Part shown: positions 58,101-64,000 of the stretch, in pieces | How the letters are laid out: each line of letters starts with the position of its first letter | How positions within the stretch are numbered: the stretch's first letter is position 1 | From: Paramyrothecium sp. XJ0827 | Lineage: Eukaryota > Ascomycota > Sordariomycetes > Hypocreales > Stachybotryaceae | Length of the DNA: 64,000 nt | NCBI GenBank assembly: GCA_020881915.1 | Contig: JAJFPB010000008.1 | Coordinates: 1,364,001-1,428,000 of the forward strand | Direction: 5' to 3' | Program-made: the position numbers and the translations under genes | The notes under the pieces: generated by a model | Seen by the model: only the letters and a program-made list of their open reading frames with translations | What the model was told of the DNA's origin: nothing | Databases searched by the model: none

Positions 58101-61100
58101 CGATCTGAGAACTTGGCTCATCTGAGACCCAGCCTTAAGGATGCCAAATTTATCCACGATTTGAGGCGCTGCTCCCGTGCCGGGCAACGGCGGGACAGCC
58201 GAGATCTCAGCACGTTATCTTTACTGAACTATGCAAGGTCCCCCCTCGCCCAGCTTACTGTACTGCTCCAGAGCAAGAAGCGAGGCTTGCAAGCCTAATA
58301 AGCCAGCCGCTGCAGGTACCAATTCTTGGCCGGCAACTTCTGGAGGGGGTGGGGCGAGAGACGAGAAGAAAAAAAAAGAGGGCTTCTTTCGGCTGCGGAC
58401 CGCCAAAGGTTGTGGAACCGCACCGCTGCCCGGGATGGGGATCCCTCCTCGAGCCCCTCTCCCTCTCTCTGCATTCAGGCCCAGGCCATGCCCTGGACCA
58501 CGGTGAGAAGCAAAGCTAGGGCCTGCTCGAGTGGGCACTGGTTTGGCGCGATACAACGCCTGTGCTCTTTTCTTAGAGGGGAAAATGGTTATTGTTCCCC
58601 ACCGCTGCCTCACATACAGTGATCCAAAACGTCAGCGTCTGTCAAAGTCTCGGCCGTTTCTTTTCTGTAAGATCAGCAACGCCCAAGCTTCATTTTGCTG
58701 GGGCGCAAGCTGGGAGGTTGGTTGTTACCGATCCCGCAGTGAGATAAAGGGAGGTATGCGGAGGTGCCAGCCACAGAACGTGTGGTGCGACGCCAGGAAA
58801 CGTGACTCTGATCCTTCGTGACGTGGAGGCCATGGTTCCCCGTCTTCTGCAACCTGCATTGGCCGGTCCTTGCCACCATGAGTTGCCAGCCAGGTCGATG
58901 CCATGCGCTGTGACTATTGAGGCCGCTGTGCAGTAAGGTGGCCATGCAACGCAAGTAAAGCAATTGAACAGTTTGCGCCCATTCGCGCGATGGGCTCATC
59001 AGCTTCCTGTTCTGCCTCCGCAATGGCGAGTCATCTGGCAGCCCGACTCGCGCGCGCACGATGGGTTGTTGAGCTTTGACGCGATCCGCGTGGTGTCAGG
59101 CACAGGGCATCCCACGGGTGGTCGAGACATGCCAGGTCCTGGGCCCGGGATGATGGGACGAAAATCTTCCTGTCAAAATGCATGTCAAACGGGCCATTCG
59201 ACACTGGGATACATGGCATCTAACCCGGCCGAAGTGCCGAGACAATAAGAGTCGTGGTTTTGGCCGACGGGGTGGCGAGACCGGGAAACAGGAACGAGCA
59301 GAGGCGGCAGCACGTCCCCCAAACAGTCTCGAGATAGCTACGTCTGATCTGCCATGGCAAGCAATTCTGAGACGTCCGATGCTTGAGCACGTACCCCAAG
59401 CTTGATCCCCTGGGCTTGAGATGAGTTTCACATCGCTGGCGCCTTGTTTCCTCGGACAATTTACCAACGTGCACGGCTGTCGCAGCTCCTCGAAGAACAT
59501 CTGCTCAGTGCGCATTCTGATTGAGATAACGCCAGGACCAGCTTTGGCGAAACCGGTTGGTCGAGGCAAGCTCCACGAGGACAGAAGCACTCGTCCAAAG
59601 TAAGGAGCCGCATTTTGTGACATGTCGCCCACATCCTTGCCTCAACCTCACACAACACGCATCGTCTTCAGGTGCCATCCCGTCATGCATGATTTCTTCT
59701 TCAACTATGCATGGTTCGACAAACGGGCAACGGCTCATGCATCTTGCCGCCCCTGCGTTCGGGTCGGCAGCATGTGCGCTTCCGGGGTGGGATCAAACAT
59801 CCAATGATTGAGACCTTCGGGCATAGTTATGGGCACACATACATGAGCATTCGGGACTGTTTGATGCACCAGGCATTCGTCTACTTTCGCGATGGCAGGG
59901 CTGCATCAATCACAATGCAATGTTTGTGGCCGATTACATTGGGTTGCCAATACTTGGGTCGGCCCAATGCTCACCGGTCGACAGGCACGCGTCCGATTCG
60001 GTGCTGTTGTTGCTGTGGTTGAGAATTACAGTGCTGAAACCCCCCAAATATTCATGCAGCAGGGTAGCCAGATGCGGTGTTGCCCTGCCAGCATCGATAG
60101 TGGCGACGGCTCGCTGAATTGGTGGTGTTCATCGAGCGCTTATGGCAAAACGGAGGGGCGACATTGGTTGCTAGAGCTGCGGATAATGATTTGGTGGCTA
60201 AGCTTAACAGCTGCACATCGGCAACACTCGTCACATCGACTGTGTGGTTCATACCTTTGCAATTGGACCGAGCTCGCAGCACCGTTATTACCTAAGGTGA
60301 TGGTCCCGCACCCCTGTCGATAAACCATCCGTAACTGCACCGTCGTATCGGGCATGCTCAGCTCAATACAAAGTACAAGACGGTGCCATTTGATGCCAGA
60401 CGCCACTACTCCATTACTTGGGGCTACCTATCTGCCACTGGACGTTGGGGGCCACGTCAGGGCGTATTATTCTCTCTTCTCTCATCGGCCTCATCTCTGG
60501 TTCTCCAACGAATGTGCCGCACCGAACAAGAAGCACCCACGCCTCATTGAATTCGCTACGCACTTGGGACACGCAATTTAATGCTTTGACTCAAGCTTGT
60601 AAGCAAACCCTGTCACCATCTGTTGGCTCTCCCCATGGCAAGGATCGCAGCCGATGCCTCCGAAACTCCACTGGCAGCAAAGCGACCCTTGGGCGTTCTC
60701 TTCGGCCCCCAGTCGGCCATGACTAAACCCTGGTCGATTCTTATTGGATCAATTTGGATACTCGTGTTCACTGGCTCATCTCAAGACTCGAGTCTAGAAG
60801 CGAACCTACGCAGACCAGATCAACCAATAATGATTATGTGAATCTATCCTGGAATGTTTGCCTGCCATCCTTTCCATCAAAGCTCTGCATGCAATGGCAT
60901 GCAATACGCTGGAACGTCTTTGATAGCCGACCTTGGCCTCCACACCTGGCATTGCCGCGTTCTACCGGGTGTCGCTGCATGTGAAGACTAGATTTGCAAG
61001 CGGGCAGTTTTCTCTAAAACTTTTTTGACTTCGCCCCATTAGATTATGCAACTTACCCACGGTCCAGAGTATCATTGGTTGCTCAAAGTAAAAGTCCCTG

Positions 61101-64000
61101 CTGAAACCACAGCAATTGTCACAAATCCGGTTCGTGGGTCGGTCTCGGCGGATCCGAAAACACATGTAGGGGCGGGGGATCAACTCCGGAGGTGGCTGTC
61201 GAATTAAGGTCACATGAAGAGTGGACAAAATCGGTTTGATTGCTCATTTCAGCCTCTTCAGACTCTATAACCAACGATTGTTACTAACTAACGGGGCCAC
61301 GTGAGCGTCTTGTCGTGCTACGGAAAGACTTCCCCGAGAGCACGCAAGCCTATCCAACGAGTAAATCAGGGGCCAGCATATCATGTCTCAGCTTGTCTCT
61401 GAGCCAAACTTCACCGCTCGGCTTACACCGCTAGCATTGTCGCTGCTAGTTCCGCTCAGTCACGGAGGCCGTACTTGGCTCGGCACTTGCGATTATTCAA
61501 GCACCCTGATGAGAGCCGGGGCGAAGGACCCCTTGGGCCCAGCTAAGCCATCCCAGACCGCGACCCCGGCAATCAGCATGGTGTAGCTAGCTCCGGCAAG
61601 GATTCACACCTAATTACAGCACAACCTCACGAACCAACATTCAGGCCAGGCCATGCCACGACCCTGCCGTAGTAGAAATACGACTAGAGTGGGGAAATCT
61701 TGCAACATCCAAAGCATTCTCGACGTTCATTTGCATCGCTATGTCCGACTCTGGTCTCAGTCATTACGAATGGTTCTATCAAGAAAACCTCCCCACTCAA
61801 TGGCCATCACAAAGCCAAAGTGTCGGTAGAGTTTTTTGGTATCCTACAGGCCAAGCCAAACGTACTTACTACCTGTCTCTGTCTATTTTCTCATTAGCTA
61901 GTTGGTCACTTCAAGAGAGTGCGCTACGTGAATTGGCGATCGTACTGGCATTCGATAGGGTCGGATTACACTACCATCCATTCCGGTCTCCGCAAAAAGA
62001 CTGACAAATGGTATTGGAAAGGCGAGCGCTCTGCTCTGACTGGAACATACCGCTTGGAGTGTCACAGAGTAGTGCCTGGACAATGGCGCCTGGATTTGTG
62101 TCCGGGCCCGTGTTTAGCTCGTGCCGGATGGGCCATCCCGGCAGTTGCACACTTCAGGCCCTCGATATCCTCCTCGCGTGTAGAAGTCGCCGAAACAAGT
62201 CAACTGACTTTATTCGTATAGTCTTGGGATCGATCATGAGATCCCAAGACTGTTATGTATGGACAACGATCCAGAGGACCAACACAATGCCTACACGGAT
62301 GGGAGCTCAGGTTTCTAGGAAGCGCCGCACGCCATTCACGGCAACGAGGATGACCGCATGGACTGTGCTCAGGCTTGCCTGCTATCAATCAGCTGCCTAG
62401 TATGCTCGTGGTTCGTTGCAGTCGTTTACAGGCCCCCATTCGACGAAAAACCACGGAAGTAACCCATTTTTGGAAGGCTTGGGGACTTCTGTTACTAGCT
62501 TCTAGCACTATGTGAACTAGTAGAGGAAGGTAATGTTACAAGAGGGACTAAAACATTGGGTCTTGCCTAGCTGTGCGACGGTCCGGTTTCTCATGCAGGT
62601 CCCGAAACTACCACATTGCGTACATGTATCCTGCAGAGTGTGGCCACTTGAAATCTTCGAAGTGCCGACTTGTCCAGTTCTTGCCGCTCTCTATAAAAAG
62701 CTCCGTCGTAGGCATGCAACCGCCAATATTGTTCGCTGTGCGGGTTTCGTTGACCGCAGCAGCAATCAGGAAATGTAGCGCACCGGAGCACGGTCCAGAG
62801 ATAAATGCTTAGAGGTAACGGCGGGTGGTTGTTGGTTCCCACGAACAGAATCTTCGCCGGTTCCAGCTCGCGAACATGAGAATAAGGAAAATCGCGTTCC
62901 GTCACACCAGTTACCAGTTGGGCCCTGGGTAATCGACACTGAGATATGGCAATAGTTCGTCGGGTTATTAGCAAGCCGAGCAGCTAGCTGGAGCCCCAGA
63001 TCGGACAAATGGATGGCTGCCGACGATCGAGCATGCAGGTTTAGTGCCGCCGAGCTGCGGAATCCAACTTTTCTAGTCGGTGATGTTTGCTGCTTCGTGT
63101 TCTTTGCCAAGCTATTTCGCCTGAAAATTAACTAATTCTTCTACATGGCGGGTGTCGATAGTCTCAACTATAGCTAGATTTGTTTGCGTATTCCTCTCGA
63201 TTCGCCACTACGCGTCAAGAACACTGAGTTTGTTGAATCTCCGGCGCTAGGTAATGGAGCAATGGTGGATCATTCTGGCATACACACCTCTGATGTCCGA
63301 TGGCCATTTGGTTTGACGAAAACCTGCCTTGGCAAAACATCGTCCCGGTAACACACTATCGGTAAATAACAACTCACTTGACGGCATTTGGCTCAATTCC
63401 CAGGTGACTTTCCACCAGAGGATGGCGACGAGCTGATGTCTCCATGTCTTCAGCCTCTGCTGCAGGCGATGGGATGTGGTCTATAGGGTAGACGCGTGCA
63501 AGGCCATATATGATGCGACCAATACCAAGAACACACGCATGGACCAGAAAACACATTGGTTTTGTGGCTCCAGCACGACCATGACGTTTTGAATGGGGTT
63601 ATGGGCCGACTTGCTCGACTAAACGTGTGGGTTCGTGCACGTCCTTGGTTCACGATCACGATCACGCTCAATCACGGCATCTAGACTACTGCCGGGATGG
63701 TCCTTGGTCGTTCCCGAGTCGCCCCAGCGACCCCATTGTCGCTCAGTCAAAGCACAACGAGGCGGGCTGGTGCTTCGACAACTTTGACGCGAGCAAGGGT
63801 TGTGTTTGTGATTATCAAGGTCACGTACTCTGTATGAGGAGACGCAGTGTGATAGATAGAAGCCGAATGCAGAAATTGGGGATTTCCTGATTGGGCAATT
63901 CGAAAGGCGGGGACACCCATCATATCGGGAATGGGGATGCCCGAGGACGGCTGAGTGATCACGGCATTGCATCAGTAAACAAAACGCACTGCATGCGAGC
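55187..64000. other. Gene-poor region of 8.8 kb to the window edge
   Basis: The first ~1.3 kb is the probable promoter and leader of the RasGEF gene. The remainder has only short frames without family motifs; nothing above about 180 codons has coding-like codon use. A TGTCC pentamer run lies near 57772-57790, a perfect 12-bp inverted repeat at 62220-62251, and a TATAAAAAG box near 62692. Possible small exons near 61741-62220 are too uncertain to call. No transposon ORF or terminal repeat was recognised. Confidence 0.45.
62220..62251. repeat. Perfect 12-bp inverted repeat (hairpin) with 8-nt loop
   Basis: AGTCTTGGGATC at 62220-62231 is followed after 8 nt by its exact reverse complement GATCCCAAGACT at 62240-62251. 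No gene is assigned nearby. It could form a cruciform or an RNA hairpin, or bind a dimeric protein. Confidence 0.8.

Noticed and set aside
59096..59632. Minus-strand frame of 178 codons in the gene-poor region
   Set aside because: Third positions are not biased to G/C as in genes here; no motif or splice support.

Overview
The window is nuclear DNA of a filamentous ascomycete (Pezizomycotina, most likely a Sordariomycete). Introns are short (about 45-90 nt, one or two longer), with GTRAGT-like donors, CTRAY-like branch sites and YAG acceptors. Most genes have third codon positions rich in G or C. Several families are typical of filamentous fungi: a Zn(II)2Cys6 regulator with a fungal transcription-factor domain, a HET-domain protein, a CYP52-type P450, a KAR9 protein with a C-terminal GAR domain, and an ankyrin/CorA-like fusion. 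I see no recognisable transposon, rRNA or CRISPR array, and I could not confirm any tRNA gene. Gene models were built by hand from reading frames, splice signals and family motifs.

Layout. 0.3-3.9 kb: Zn2Cys6 regulator of the Ctf1-beta/FarB type (+). 5.7-8.6 kb: KAR9/GAR spindle-positioning protein (+). 10.3-11.9 kb: membrane-anchored GH16 glucanase (+). 15.6-18.5 kb: multi-pass family-2 glycosyltransferase resembling Tft1/CelA (+). 18.9-22.6 kb: divergent ribosome-biogenesis pair LSG1 (-) and LTV1 (+). 23.4-27.5 kb: SAC3 mRNA-export factor (+). 28.3-28.6 kb: small unrecognised Cys-containing ORF (-). 29.9-31.5 kb: succinyl-CoA ligase beta subunit (-). 31.9-32.4 kb: Nudix hydrolase (-). 33.4-35.2 kb: P450 (+). 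35.4-35.9 kb: alkylated-DNA alkyltransferase (-). 36.6-38.6 kb: HET-domain protein (-). 39.3-42.3 kb: ankyrin/CorA-like membrane protein (+), divergent from the HET gene. 42.9-43.4 kb: possibly decayed small gene (-). 43.7-44.5 kb: ISA1-type Fe-S assembly protein (-). 45.1-46.9 kb: UNC93-like MFS protein (-). 51.5-55.2 kb: SH3-RasGEF of the Cdc25 type (-). The stretch from 55.2 to 64.0 kb is gene-poor.

Functional themes. A cell-wall beta-glucan neighbourhood (GH16 plus GT2) is followed by an export and biogenesis block (LSG1, LTV1, SAC3). Two mitochondrial genes (succinyl-CoA ligase beta, ISA1) and several metabolic or repair genes flank an accessory-looking segment at about 36-43 kb. That segment holds the HET gene and the ankyrin/CorA-like gene. 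It is the most interesting part of the window: the ankyrin/CorA-like protein has lost the GMN signature of true CorA channels, its model needs a 15-nt microexon and a GC-AG intron, and it shares an upstream region with a HET-domain gene. I suggest it as a candidate nonself-recognition or membrane-effector module, which is inference only.
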